Position numbers and translations under genes: made by a program. Below are positions 13,251 to 21,982 of a stretch of DNA of 33,416 bases, one piece after another; position 1 is the stretch's first letter, and the number at the start of each line of letters is the position of its first letter. Source of the stretch: Chloroflexota bacterium (lineage in GTDB: Bacteria; Chloroflexota; Limnocylindria; Limnocylindrales; CSP1-4); NCBI GenBank assembly GCA_027364875.1, contig DAHXON010000037.1, forward strand, positions 1 to 33,416, in the 5' to 3' direction. The notes below the pieces were generated by a model, which was not told the DNA's origin, searched no databases, and saw nothing but the letters and a program-made list of their open reading frames with translations.

Positions 13251-14168
13251 ATGCAATCCGATCAGGTGGAGCAGCTAGAGGAGCGCACCCCGGCACCGGC
13301 ACGGACCAAGCGTCCGGCCCTGGCTCGCCAGCGGCAGGCGCTGATCCTCGAACAGGTCCGCGAGCAAGGGGCGGTCAGGGTCGCCGATCTCGTGTCCAGC
13401 CTGGGCGTCTCGGACATGACCGTCCGGCGCGACCTCGAGCTTCTCCATGAACGCGGGCTGATCGAAAAGGTCCACGGCGGCGCGGCCGCGATCGAGGGGA
13501 GCTCCCTTTTCGAGCCCGGGTTCACCGTCAAGTCCTCTCTGATGCAGGGCGAGAAGCTGGCGATCGCCACGGCCGCCGTCTCCCTGGTGGAGCCAGGGAC
13601 CGCCATCGCGATCTCCGCCGGCACCACCACTTACGCGATGGCCCACCAGCTCGTCGACGTGCCGGGGCTCACGGTCCTCACCAACTCGGTGCCCGTCGCG
13701 GACGTGCTCCACAAGGACGGCCGGTCGGACCAGACCATCATCCTGAGCGGCGGCGTCAGGACCCCCTCGGACGCGCTGGTCGGCCCGTTTGCCGTGGACG
13801 TGATCAGAGCCCTTCACGTGGACACGGTCTTCATGGGCACTCACGGAATGGATCTCCGGGCCGGGTTTACCACGCCGAACCTGCTCGAGGCCGAAACCAA
13901 CCGGGCCCTGATCGAGTCCGGGCGGCGGCTGGTGGTCCTCGCGGACCACACCAAGTGGGGCACGATCGGCATCAGCTCGATGGGGACTCTCGCCGACGCG
14001 GACATCCTCATCACCGACGCGGGCCTGGACGCGGCGGCGCGAGTCACCCTCGGCTCATCGGTTCGACAGCTGATCCTCGTCGATGCCATCGCGGGGACGA
14101 CACAGGTCCTGGAGGGGGGCGCGGAGCGACCCTCCGTCGAACATCCTTGGAACCGGGGTCGCCGATGA
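13251..14168 (+). CDS. DeoR-family transcriptional regulator
   Basis: The 305-aa protein begins with a winged helix-turn-helix of the DeoR type (about residues 27-80): RQALILEQVREQG, then VRVADLVSSLGVSDMTVRRD with recognition helix and LIEKVHGGA. The C-terminal DeoR sensor domain follows, with ISAGTTTYAMA, LTNSVPVADVL, LSGGVR and MGTHGMD, which in this family binds a phosphorylated sugar. Such proteins usually repress sugar-use operons until a phospho-sugar appears; galactose 1-phosphate would be a sensible effector here, but that is a guess. GAGGAA lies before the ATG; the frame stays open upstream without a better start. Its stop overlaps the galT start (ATGA), so the two are translationally coupled. 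The divergent gap holds likely operator elements. Confidence 0.92.
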   Translation: MQSDQVEQLEERTPAPARTKRPALARQRQALILEQVREQGAVRVADLVSSLGVSDMTVRRDLELLHERGLIEKVHGGAAAIEGSSLFEPGFTVKSSLMQGEKLAIATAAVSLVEPGTAIAISAGTTTYAMAHQLVDVPGLTVLTNSVPVADVLHKDGRSDQTIILSGGVRTPSDALVGPFAVDVIRALHVDTVFMGTHGMDLRAGFTTPNLLEAETNRALIESGRRLVVLADHTKWGTIGISSMGTLADADILITDAGLDAAARVTLGSSVRQLILVDAIAGTTQVLEGGAERPSVEHPWNRGRR

Positions 14169-15214
14169 GAGATGTCGCTCATGGGCTGACAGAACCGCAT
14201 CGCCGCTACAACGCTCTCACCGACGAGTGGTTGCTGGTCTCGTCCAATCGGACTTCGCGGCCGTGGCTCGGCCTGGCGGAAACGATCCCGGACCGGAACC
14301 TGCCCTCCTACGATCCGTCCTGTTACCTCTGCCCGGGCAACGTACGCGCGAACGGCGAACGAAATCCCGCCTACAAGTCGACGTTCGTCTTCCGGAACGA
14401 CTTCGCCGCCCTCCAACCCGACTCGCCCATCGTGAAAGTCAGCGAAGGGCTGCTGCGAGCCGAGACCGAGCGAGGGACCTGCCTGGTCATCTGCTTCTCA
14501 CCCCGCCACGACTTCACGCTGGCCGACATGAGCCAGGCCGAGGCCCGCCGGGTCGTGGACCTGTGGGCCACGCAGTCGGAAGAGCTCGGAGCGGAGTTCC
14601 CGTGGGTCCAGGTTTTCGAGAACCACGGCTCGGCGATGGGCGCCTCCAACCCGCATCCCCACGGCCAGATCTGGGCCGGCGACGCGCTGCCGCGCGAGGC
14701 GCTCCGCGAAGACGAATCGCAAAAGCGGCACTTCGAGGCGACCGGACACCGGCTTCTACTCGACTACGCGGCTCAGGAGTCCGGCGGACCTCGCGACGTC
14801 GGCAGCGACGACGAGTGGCTGCTGGTGGTGCCGTTCTGGGCGGCCTGGCCGTACGAAACACTGCTGATCCCGCGCCGGAGCGTGGGACGCCTGCCCGAGC
14901 TGGACGAGCGACAGCGCGACACGCTGGCGGCCACGATGGGCCGCTTGCTGCGCGGCTACGACGGCCTGTTCAACTCCCCATTCCCCTATTCGATGGGATG
15001 GCATCAAGCTCCCTTCGACAACGCCGACAGATCCCACTGGCAGCTTCACGCCCACTTCTACCCACCGCTCCTGCAGGCCACTGTTCGCAAGTTCATGGTC
15101 GGCTACGAGCTTCTCTCCGAACCCCAGCGAGACGTAACCGCCGAAGACATAGCGGACCGACTGCGGTCGGCCATCGGCGCGGCCAACTCGGAGAGGACTC
15201 TGACGAGCGGCTGA
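14165..15214 (+). CDS. galT: Galactose-1-phosphate uridylyltransferase
   Basis: GalT exchanges UMP between UDP-glucose and galactose 1-phosphate in the Leloir pathway, in the cytoplasm. The 349-aa protein keeps the usual length and motifs: NALTDEWLLVSSNR near the N-terminus, zinc-ligand cysteines in CYLCPGN (C53, C56), FENHGSAMGASNPHPHGQIW with the His-Pro-His motif at 164-166 whose last histidine carries the uridylyl group, and the C-terminal SMGWHQAPFD and HWQLHAHFYPPLL stretches. The residue numbers even coincide with E. coli GalT. It starts with ATGA overlapping the regulator stop. A TatA gene, rather than galK, follows after 27 nt. galE is not in the window. Confidence 0.96.
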   Translation: MRDVAHGLTEPHRRYNALTDEWLLVSSNRTSRPWLGLAETIPDRNLPSYDPSCYLCPGNVRANGERNPAYKSTFVFRNDFAALQPDSPIVKVSEGLLRAETERGTCLVICFSPRHDFTLADMSQAEARRVVDLWATQSEELGAEFPWVQVFENHGSAMGASNPHPHGQIWAGDALPREALREDESQKRHFEATGHRLLLDYAAQESGGPRDVGSDDEWLLVVPFWAAWPYETLLIPRRSVGRLPELDERQRDTLAATMGRLLRGYDGLFNSPFPYSMGWHQAPFDNADRSHWQLHAHFYPPLLQATVRKFMVGYELLSEPQRDVTAEDIADRLRSAIGAANSERTLTSG

Positions 15215-15241
15215 CCCAGACAACCGAAGGAGGAGATGGAT

Positions 15242-15778
15242 ATGGCTGGACTCACACCGGGTCACCTGATCTTGATTCTGGTGATCGCCCTCATCGTGAT
15301 CGGACCGGGCAAGCTGCCCGAGGTCGGAGCTGCGCTGGGCAAGAGCTTCCGCGAGTTCCAGAAGGCCACGGGTGCCGTGAAGGACGCGGTCGATCCGGCG
15401 CAGATGCTCGGCCTCGGGCAATCGCAGCAGACCGCGACCCAGCAGGCGCCTCAGGCCGTGGCGCAACAGGTCCCGATGCAGCCGGGCATCCCCGGCCAGG
15501 TCCCGCCGATGTACGCGGTCCAGCAGCCGGTGCAGGGGTACTACGTTCCCCAGGCCTACGCGCCCGTGACGGGCGCCGCCCCCGCGCCGCAGGCAACGTA
15601 CCAGCAGCCGATCTACGGCGCACCCGCGTATCCGGACATGACTCAACCGATCTACCCGGCCATGACGGCTCCCGCGCCGGTGGCCTACCCGCAGATGGCT
15701 CCGGCGCAGCCCGCGCCGGCACAAACCGCGATCGCCGGTCAGCCGACCGAAACCACCGAAACCACCCCCTTCAAGTGA
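15242..15778 (+). CDS. tatA: Sec-independent protein translocase TatA/E-type, second copy
   Basis: This 178-aa TatA-like protein has a membrane helix ([12 protein letters not shown]), the hinge GPGKLPE, an amphipathic helix ([23 protein letters not shown]) and a tail of about 125 residues rich in Pro, Gln, Ala, Met and Tyr. It resembles the TatA at 2214..2747 in all three parts. I start it at the ATG at 15242, because AAGGAGGAG ends 6 nt before it; an ATG at 15236 lies directly on the ribosome site. It is inserted between galT and galK, and its TGA overlaps the most likely galK start (GTGA at 15775), implying one transcript and coupled translation. tatC is two genes downstream. It could serve the TatB role, but the sequence does not settle this. 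Confidence 0.88.
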   Translation: MAGLTPGHLILILVIALIVIGPGKLPEVGAALGKSFREFQKATGAVKDAVDPAQMLGLGQSQQTATQQAPQAVAQQVPMQPGIPGQVPPMYAVQQPVQGYYVPQAYAPVTGAAPAPQATYQQPIYGAPAYPDMTQPIYPAMTAPAPVAYPQMAPAQPAPAQTAIAGQPTETTETTPFK

Positions 15779-17052
15779 GGAACGGCTCTCGAGCCTGGCC
15801 GTCCTCCCTCCTTCCGGCCTCAACCACGGCTCCCGAGCTGGGTCGGGAGCCGTGGCGAGGCCCTGCCGAGCCGGATGACGCGGCGGCACGAGCCCGCGCG
15901 GCGAAGCTCCGAGAACGACTCGGGCCGGACGGCGATCGCGCCCGCATAGTCCGCGCCCCGGGCCGCGTGAATCTCATCGGCGAGTACACGGACTTCAACC
16001 TCGGCTTCGTTCTGCCCGCGGCGATCGGTCTCGAGGTCTGGATCGCCTTCGTACCCTGGGAGCGGCCCGAGGTGGAGCTCTCGTCCGTGGAGATGGACGA
16101 GACCAGATCGTTTTCGCTGGACGGGCTGACGCCGCCGGAATCGCCGGAGCGAAGCTGGATCGACTACGTCGCTGCCACCGCCTGGGCGATGGCCGAAGCC
16201 GGACTGACGGTGCGAGGCTTCCGTGGAGTGCTCGATTCCACCGTTCCGGTGGGCTCGGGCCTGAGCTCGTCGGCAGCTCTCGAGATGGCGTCGAGCTGGG
16301 CGCTCGCGGATCCGGCCGCGCCGCGGCCCGAGCCGAGCAGGATGGCGGTCATCGCCCAGCGTGGCGAGAACGCCTACGTCGGGGTGAACTGCGGAATCAT
16401 GGATCAGTTCGCCAGCGCCGCCGGAAAGGCAGGCCACGCGCTTCTGATCGACTGCCGGTCGAACACGGCCACGGCGGCGGCGATGCCGCCAAACCTGTCC
16501 CTGGTCGTCTGCGACACGGCCGCTCCGCGACGCCTCGGATCTTCCGCCTACAACACCCGCCGTGCGGAATGCGAGGAGGGCGTCCGGCTCATCGCCGAGC
16601 ACGAGCCCGGCGTCCGTTCGCTCCGGGACGTCGACGCGGCGATGCTGGAGCGGTATCGGCATCTTCTGCCCGACGTCGTCGCTCGCCGCTGCGAGCACGT
16701 GGTCCACGAGAACGACCGCGTCCTGGCCGCCGTGGCGGCGCTGGAGGCCGGCGATCTCGAAGCTGTGAGGCGACTCTTCGCCGAGTCGCATGAGTCGCTG
16801 CGCGACCTGTTCGAGGTCAGCTCGGCGGAGCTGGACGTGATGGTCGAGATCTCCGGGCAGGTCCCCGGCGTCGTGGCCAGCCGCATGACGGGTGCGGGCT
16901 TCGGCGGCTGCACCATCAGCCTCGTCCGACCCGGAGCCGAGGAAGCGCTGCGGGACCGGGTGATGGATCTCTATCCACGTCGCACCGGCCTGGACCCCAG
17001 GGTCTACGTGGTCCAGGCCGTCGACGGCGCGGGCCCGGTTGCCGGCGGCTGA
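15775..17052 (+). CDS. galK: Galactokinase
   Basis: GalK phosphorylates galactose with ATP to galactose 1-phosphate, the substrate of GalT two genes upstream. GHMP-kinase motifs are complete: substrate motif [13 protein letters not shown] (about 63-75), ATP loop [11 protein letters not shown] (about 158-168), catalytic Asp in NCGIMDQF (about D210), and the C-terminal [14 protein letters not shown]. The start is uncertain. The only GTG/ATG/TTG in frame before the first motif is the GTG at 15775, overlapping the tatA stop, which gives 425 aa with about 30 extra N-terminal residues and no Shine-Dalgarno of its own. A CTG at 15838 is the only other option. A 13-bp hairpin lies inside this leader. 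The usual family length is 380-400 aa. Confidence 0.92.
   Translation: MRNGSRAWPSSLLPASTTAPELGREPWRGPAEPDDAAARARAAKLRERLGPDGDRARIVRAPGRVNLIGEYTDFNLGFVLPAAIGLEVWIAFVPWERPEVELSSVEMDETRSFSLDGLTPPESPERSWIDYVAATAWAMAEAGLTVRGFRGVLDSTVPVGSGLSSSAALEMASSWALADPAAPRPEPSRMAVIAQRGENAYVGVNCGIMDQFASAAGKAGHALLIDCRSNTATAAAMPPNLSLVVCDTAAPRRLGSSAYNTRRAECEEGVRLIAEHEPGVRSLRDVDAAMLERYRHLLPDVVARRCEHVVHENDRVLAAVAALEAGDLEAVRRLFAESHESLRDLFEVSSAELDVMVEISGQVPGVVASRMTGAGFGGCTISLVRPGAEEALRDRVMDLYPRRTGLDPRVYVVQAVDGAGPVAGG
15824..15855 (+). terminator. Perfect 13-bp hairpin inside the 5' part of galK
   Basis: CCACGGCTCCCGA (15824-15836) and TCGGGAGCCGTGG (15843-15855) pair perfectly around the loop GCTGGG. No T-run follows, so it is not a standard intrinsic terminator. 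It lies 46 nt after the tatA stop and within the reading frame that leads into galK, so it may terminate part of the transcripts, mark a processing site, or hinder translation of galK. Confidence 0.55.
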
Positions 17053-17197
17053 TCGCGATGCCTCGCGGCCGTGACGCGGCACGAATGAGCCGGGCTCGAA
17101 ACGCGGCGGCCGCCGTCGAGCCGGCCGCGCATACTGTGGTCTGCCTCCCGGCTCGCCGTGTGCGAACGAACGACGGCGGGGCAGGGGCCACTCGGCG

Positions 17198-18031
17198 ATG
17201 ACGATGGACCAGAACCTGGGCACTCAAACGGTCGCGACGCCACAGGCGACGCCGCAGGCGCCATCGCGGCGCGGCCTGAGGCCGGGCTGGCTCCACGTCC
17301 CTTTCCGGCGCCGGCCGGAGCCGCCCAAGCCCCCGACCGAGATGAGCCTCGTCGGGCACCTCGTGGAGCTGCGGAACAGGCTCTTCATCGCGGCTTTCTC
17401 GCTGCTTCCGGGCACGATCGTCGGCTACATCTTCTCGGACAACATCATCCACGTCCTGAAGGCGCCGCTCCCTAACAATGGCGAAGCCCTGATCGCGCTC
17501 GGGCTGACCGAGCCCTTCATGATCCACCTCCAGGTCGCCCTGACGGCCGGAGTGATCCTGGCGATGCCGGTGATCCTCTACGAGTTCTGGGCCTACATCT
17601 CGCCGGGATTGACGTCCTCCGAACGCTCCGCGGCCAGGCCGTGGGTCCCGCTGGCGCTCGTCTTCTTCGCCATCGGCGTCGGAGTCGCCTACTTCATCCT
17701 TCCGTACGCGACGGGGTTCCTGTACGGCTTCCAGTCCCAGGACATCAAGCTGATGCTCACGGCCGACGCCTACTTCGGCTTCGTGACCACGCTCTTCGTC
17801 GCGTTCGGGCTGGTGATGGAGTTCCCGATCGTGCTCGTGCTGCTGTCCAAGGTGGGCTTGATCACGAGCAAGCAGCTCCGAAGCTCGCGCAGGATGGCGA
17901 TCCTCGGCATCACGATCTTCTCGGCCCTGGTCACTCCGGGCGCCGATCTCGTCAGCCCGATCGCGATGGCCGTGACCATGTACTGCCTGTACGAGGCCTC
18001 GATTGTCCTGATCCGACTCGGCGGCCGCTAG
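17198..18031 (+). CDS. tatC: Sec-independent protein translocase TatC
   Basis: TatC is the membrane receptor for twin-arginine signal peptides. The 277-aa protein has six hydrophobic helices and the conserved cytoplasmic N-terminal motif HLVELRNRL (H54, E57, R59), followed by MPVILYEFWAYISPGLTSSER, the loop that contacts the RR signal, and later SALVTPGADLVSP. About 47 extra residues, Gln/Thr/Ala/Pro-rich then basic, precede the first motif. The ribosome site before the ATG at 17198 is weak. It ends in TAG. It lies 145 nt after galK on the same strand, so it may belong to the galT-tatA-galK transcript or have its own promoter. The sugar-binding lipoprotein encoded at 11605..13035 is a plausible client. 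Confidence 0.95.
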   Translation: MTMDQNLGTQTVATPQATPQAPSRRGLRPGWLHVPFRRRPEPPKPPTEMSLVGHLVELRNRLFIAAFSLLPGTIVGYIFSDNIIHVLKAPLPNNGEALIALGLTEPFMIHLQVALTAGVILAMPVILYEFWAYISPGLTSSERSAARPWVPLALVFFAIGVGVAYFILPYATGFLYGFQSQDIKLMLTADAYFGFVTTLFVAFGLVMEFPIVLVLLSKVGLITSKQLRSSRRMAILGITIFSALVTPGADLVSPIAMAVTMYCLYEASIVLIRLGGR

Positions 18032-18131
18032 GCTTTCTCCGGACCGCGGACCCCCGGTGCGGATGAGAGACTGCCCGCCCTCGCGGCGCGCGATAATCGC
18101 CCTCGTTCGGGCAGCAGCTGAGGAGAACCCT

Positions 18132-18644
18132 ATGGCCGACCAGGGGGCACGTGTCGGGATCGTCTGCGGCAGCCGGTCCGACTTCGCGGTGATGGAGAAG
18201 GCGACGGCGCTGCTCGACAGCCTGGGGGTCGCGAGCGAGCTGCACGCCATCTCGGCCCACCGTGCCCCGGAGCTTCTGGACCGCTACGTCGGCGGGGCGC
18301 GGGAGCGCGGGATCCGGATCTTCATCGCGGGCGCCGGCGGGGCGGCTCATCTGGCCGGCGTGATCGCGTCGAAGACCCTCCTGCCCGTGATCGGCGTGCC
18401 CATTCCCACTCAGGTTGCAGGCGGACTCGACTCGCTCCTGTCCATCGTCCAGATGCCAAAGGGCGTGCCCGTGGCCACGGTCGCGATCGGTGGAGCCGAG
18501 AACGCGGCGCTGCTCGCCGCGGAGATCCTGGCCCTCTCCGATCCGGAGCTGCGTGCCCGGCTGGAGGCATACCGGCACGGCCAGACCGCCTCAATCGAAG
18601 CCGACCCGTCGAATGAGGGCCTCGCGGCGAGCGCCGGGCAATGA
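18132..18644 (+). CDS. purE: N5-carboxyaminoimidazole ribonucleotide mutase
   Basis: PurE converts N5-CAIR to CAIR in purine biosynthesis. The 170-aa protein has the class I PurE motifs: GSRSD (13-17), the SAHR motif (41-44), AGAGGAAHLAGVIAS (about 66-80) and GGLDSLLSIVQMPKGVPVATVAIG, the region that shapes the active site of the octamer. AGGAGAA lies just before the ATG at 18132, so I prefer it to an ATG 75 nt upstream. A GATAAT at 18092-18097 could be a -10 box, but no -35 is evident. purK is not next to it; a NUDIX hydrolase gene follows 4 nt after the stop and is probably coupled. Confidence 0.95.
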   Translation: MADQGARVGIVCGSRSDFAVMEKATALLDSLGVASELHAISAHRAPELLDRYVGGARERGIRIFIAGAGGAAHLAGVIASKTLLPVIGVPIPTQVAGGLDSLLSIVQMPKGVPVATVAIGGAENAALLAAEILALSDPELRARLEAYRHGQTASIEADPSNEGLAASAGQ

Positions 18645-18648
18645 CCCG

Positions 18649-19248
18649 ATGAGAAACGTTCGATACGGCCCGGGCGGCGTCCCCGACTGGCTCGAGCCGA
18701 TGGTTCGCTTCTGCTCCCGCTGCGGCGCCGCGCTCGAGTTCGGGCCGGTCGCCGGCGAGGAGCGCCAGCGGCTGGCCTGCCCGCGGTGCGGCTTCATCTT
18801 CTACGTGAACCCGCGCCTGGTGGTCACCACGCTGCCGATCACCGAGGCCGGCGAGGTCGTGCTGATCAGGCGGGGCATCGAGCCGGGCATTGGCAAGTGG
18901 GCGCAGCCCGGCGGCTTCCTGGAGATCGACGAGACGGTCCGCGAGGCGGCGATCCGGGAGACGCTCGAAGAGACAGGGCTGCGAGTGGAACCCGGAGCCA
19001 TCCTCGGCCTTTACTCGCGCGTGCCCGCCGCGGTGGTCGTGGTTGCGTTCGAGGCGCGGATAGTGGGCGGAAGCTACACCGTGACGGTGGAGGCGCAGGA
19101 GACGCGGCCGTTCGCCCCGGAAGCGATCCCGTGGTCGGACGTCGCCTTCGAGACGAGCCTCCGCGCACTCCGGGATTGGGTCGCGAAGGTCAGGCCGGAC
19201 CTGGCGCTGCCTCACATGGCCGAGCTGTCGCGCGACTACGGCGGCTGA
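18649..19248 (+). CDS. NUDIX hydrolase with N-terminal zinc ribbon
   Basis: The 199-aa protein joins a four-cysteine zinc ribbon (FCSRCG and LACPRCG, Cys22, 25, 44, 47) to a NUDIX domain whose box (residues 89-111, GFLEIDE then RETLEETGL) fits GX5EX7REUXEEXGU exactly, so it should be an active Mg2+-dependent pyrophosphohydrolase. This layout recalls the NudC-like and ADP-ribose-type group, but substrate cannot be read off. It starts 4 nt after the purE stop with CCGATG and no strong ribosome site, which suggests coupling to purE. It converges on the histidine kinase gene with a gap of 17 nt. Confidence 0.9.
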   Translation: MRNVRYGPGGVPDWLEPMVRFCSRCGAALEFGPVAGEERQRLACPRCGFIFYVNPRLVVTTLPITEAGEVVLIRRGIEPGIGKWAQPGGFLEIDETVREAAIRETLEETGLRVEPGAILGLYSRVPAAVVVVAFEARIVGGSYTVTVEAQETRPFAPEAIPWSDVAFETSLRALRDWVAKVRPDLALPHMAELSRDYGG

Positions 19249-19265
19249 GACGCGGGCACGGTGGC

Positions 19266-21899
19266 TCAGGCCTCGGCAGGCTCCACGTAGCGAGGCAGCA
19301 CGACGGTGAACGCCGCGCCGCCCTCCGGACGGTTCGCCACCGAGATCGTGCCGCCCATCGCTTCGATCAGGTGGCGGACGACGAACAGGCCGATGCCCGC
19401 GCCCGGCAGGCGGCTCGTGGACTTGATGCGGGCGAAGATCTCGAAGATCCGCTCGCGCTCGGCCGGATCGATGCCCGGCCCGTCGTCCGACACGGTGATC
19501 GAGACGGTGTCGCCGCGCACGCCGACCTCGACCCAGACCTGGCTCGAGCCGTACTTCGCCGCGTTGCCGATCAGATTTCGCAGGACGTGCTCCAGGTAGT
19601 CCTCGTCGCCCGTGACCGGCGGGACGTCGTCGGGTATCTGGCAGGTGAAATGGCGATTGGGCCAGGCCGTGACCATCGACGAGACCACGAGATCGAGCTT
19701 GTGCTGGACGAGAGCCGCGCCTCGGACGGTCATGTCGAAACCGCGTTCGGCGCGAGCCAGGACGAGCAGGTCGTCCACCATGCGGTCCAGCCGCTCGGAC
19801 TCGGCGACGATGTCCTCGGCCAGCTCCCGGCGCGACTGGGCGTCAAGCCGCTCGCCGCGCGAGGAGAGGAACTGGGACGCGGCGTAGATCGTGGTCACCG
19901 GGGTCCGCAGCTCGTGCGAAAGAACCCCGAGGAAGGCGTCGCGGAGCTGCTCGGCCCGCTTGCGCTCGCTGATGTCGAGGGTGACGACTACGGCGCCCGC
20001 GATATCGCCGCCGGCATCGAAGATGGGGGCGCTCGTCTGGAGGATCGTCGCCTCTGTCCCGTTGTCGCGCAGAACGCGTATCTCCTCGCCGGCGACCACC
20101 TCGCCCTTCGCCAGCGAGCGGGCCACCGGCAGGTCCGAGGGCTGATACTCGGCGCCGTCGACGCGAAGGCACCTCCAGCTCTCCATGGCGGGTCCGCCAC
20201 CCGGCTCCGGCGGGTTCGCGTCCGAGCAATCGGCGATCGCGTCGTAGGCCGCGTTTCGATACAGCGGCAGGCCGTCCCGGCCGGCGATGGTGACGCCCAC
20301 CGGCATCTGGGCGACGACCACGTCGAGCATGCCCCGCGCCTCGCGCTCGGCCTGCTGCAGACGCAAACGCTCGATCGTGAGGGCCGCGGCGTTCGCGATC
20401 GACAGGAAGAAGGGCAGCTCGTCGTCCGAGAAGTGGCGTGGCTCGAAGCCGAGCGTGACCCCGCCGACGATCCGATCGCCGGCGCGCATCGGGAACGCGA
20501 CCCTGCCCCGATCCCGCAGCTCCGCGGCGAGAGTGGTGGCGACGCCGTATTTGCGGACGAACTCCTCCGCGTCCTCGAGGACGATCGGCCGGCCGGAGAG
20601 CGCGGCATCGCGGATGGGGGTCCGCACCTCGGCGGGCGTCGATGCGATCCTCATCACCGACTCGTGGGTCATGCCGAACGTTCCGATGATGGAGAGGGAC
20701 TCCGTGTCGGGCGCCACGAGAGCGACGATGCCGTCGAGGGCGCCCGTCACCCTCCTGGCCGACTCGAGCAGAAGGTCCGCCACCTCGGCCCGAGTCTCGG
20801 CCGCGAGCAGCGCCGTGCTCAGACTCGCGAGCTCCGCGGCGCGCCGGCTCGCCGCTTCCAGCTCGGTAGTCCTCTCTCTGACTTTGGCCTCTAGCTCCTC
20901 CGCGCGGCGGCGCTCCGCGTGACGCCGTTCCGTCACGTCACGCCAGGTGTAGGCGATCGAGTCCCCGAGCTTGCTGGCCCGCACGTCGAAGACCCGGTTC
21001 ATTCGTTCGCCCGCCCATGTGTCGGTGTAGTCCACGTCGTCGAGGATCAGCGGCTCGCCGGTCTCGACGGTGCGCACGTACAGCTCGAATAGCCCCGACC
21101 GCTGGTGCTCGGGCAGGAGGTCCAGCAGGCGCCGGCCGATCAGGTCTTCTCGACTGGTCCGGTTGGCTGCACAGGCGGCCTCGTTGGCGAAGTCGTACTC
21201 GAAGTCCACGATTGCGCCCGTCGAGTCGCGCACGGCCCGCAGGATGACGAACGGGTCGAGCAGGGTCTCCACGGTTGCGCCGAAACGCTGCTCCGAAGCA
21301 GTCAGCGCCGCTTCCGCCCGCCACCGCTCGGCCGCTTCCGCCAGTTTCGTGATGCCGAAGGAGACGTCGCGGGCAAGCTCCTCGAGAAGCTCGATCTCGG
21401 AGGCGTCGAACCGCCGCGGCTCGTCGGCGTACGCGGTCAGAACCCCGAAGAGGGCCGCGCCCTTGTAGAGCGGCAATCCGATCGACGATCGGAAGCCACG
21501 CGCCAGAGCCGCCTCGCGCCAGGGCTCCATGCGCGGGTCCGTGGCGATGTCGTCGCAGCTGACTATGGCGCGCAGCCGGATCGCCTGGCCGGTGGGCCCC
21601 TCCGAACGCGGGCCGTGGGTCTCGATCCCGAGGCCGTCCAGATAGCCCTCGACCCACCCCGCCGAGGCGGTCGGCTCGATCGCACCGCTCGCCGGGTCGA
21701 CCTCGCCGATCCAGCTCATGCGCATCCGCCCGACCGAGACGATCGTCTCGCAGACGGCCTCGAGCAGAGCCTGCTCCGTCGAAGCGCGGGCGATGGCCCG
21801 GTTGGTCCGGGACAGCACCAGATACATCCGAGCGAGGCGGGCCGCCAGGCTCTCCAGCTGTTCCAGCTGTTCAGATGCGATGGGCTCTGCGTCCGCCAA
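19266..21899 (-). CDS. Cytoplasmic multi-domain sensor histidine kinase (GAF-PAS-GAF-PAS-HisKA-HATPase)
   Basis: The 877-aa protein lacks membrane segments. In order it shows a GAF domain (about 40-185), a PAS domain (about 200-325, ending DVTERRHAER), a coiled coil (about 325-355), a second GAF domain (about 356-515), a second PAS domain (about 520-650, ending DISERKRAEQ), HisKA with phospho-acceptor H662 in FLGVLSHELRTP, and an HATPase with the N box (HVLRNLIGNAAKYG), G1 DDGPGI (805-810) and G2 GAGIGL (833-838). It should autophosphorylate in response to a cytoplasmic signal. No receiver-domain or response-regulator gene is nearby, so the partner is unknown. The start is a TTG at 21899 with GAGG about 7 nt upstream; the next ATG would remove the N-terminal helix. 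Confidence 0.92.
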   Translation of the reverse strand: MADAEPIASEQLEQLESLAARLARMYLVLSRTNRAIARASTEQALLEAVCETIVSVGRMRMSWIGEVDPASGAIEPTASAGWVEGYLDGLGIETHGPRSEGPTGQAIRLRAIVSCDDIATDPRMEPWREAALARGFRSSIGLPLYKGAALFGVLTAYADEPRRFDASEIELLEELARDVSFGITKLAEAAERWRAEAALTASEQRFGATVETLLDPFVILRAVRDSTGAIVDFEYDFANEAACAANRTSREDLIGRRLLDLLPEHQRSGLFELYVRTVETGEPLILDDVDYTDTWAGERMNRVFDVRASKLGDSIAYTWRDVTERRHAERRRAEELEAKVRERTTELEAASRRAAELASLSTALLAAETRAEVADLLLESARRVTGALDGIVALVAPDTESLSIIGTFGMTHESVMRIASTPAEVRTPIRDAALSGRPIVLEDAEEFVRKYGVATTLAAELRDRGRVAFPMRAGDRIVGGVTLGFEPRHFSDDELPFFLSIANAAALTIERLRLQQAEREARGMLDVVVAQMPVGVTIAGRDGLPLYRNAAYDAIADCSDANPPEPGGGPAMESWRCLRVDGAEYQPSDLPVARSLAKGEVVAGEEIRVLRDNGTEATILQTSAPIFDAGGDIAGAVVVTLDISERKRAEQLRDAFLGVLSHELRTPVTTIYAASQFLSSRGERLDAQSRRELAEDIVAESERLDRMVDDLLVLARAERGFDMTVRGAALVQHKLDLVVSSMVTAWPNRHFTCQIPDDVPPVTGDEDYLEHVLRNLIGNAAKYGSSQVWVEVGVRGDTVSITVSDDGPGIDPAERERIFEIFARIKSTSRLPGAGIGLFVVRHLIEAMGGTISVANRPEGGAAFTVVLPRYVEPAEA

Positions 21900-21982
21900 C
21901 GTGGACCTCGTCCTGACCGTCCGGGCCAGTTTACGCGCGGCCGTCGCTCGCGGCGAACCCCGTTCGTGCGAAACTCTGGGCC

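Noticed and set aside
14083-15774. Upstream extension of the galK frame across galT
   Set aside because: The frame is open by base composition only. The Arg-rich translation overlaps galT and tatA, both with clear motifs, so only the part from 15775 is taken as galK.
18092-18097. GATAAT as a purE promoter -10 box
   Set aside because: It matches well, but no -35 element is found at 16-19 nt upstream, so it is mentioned only in the purE entry.
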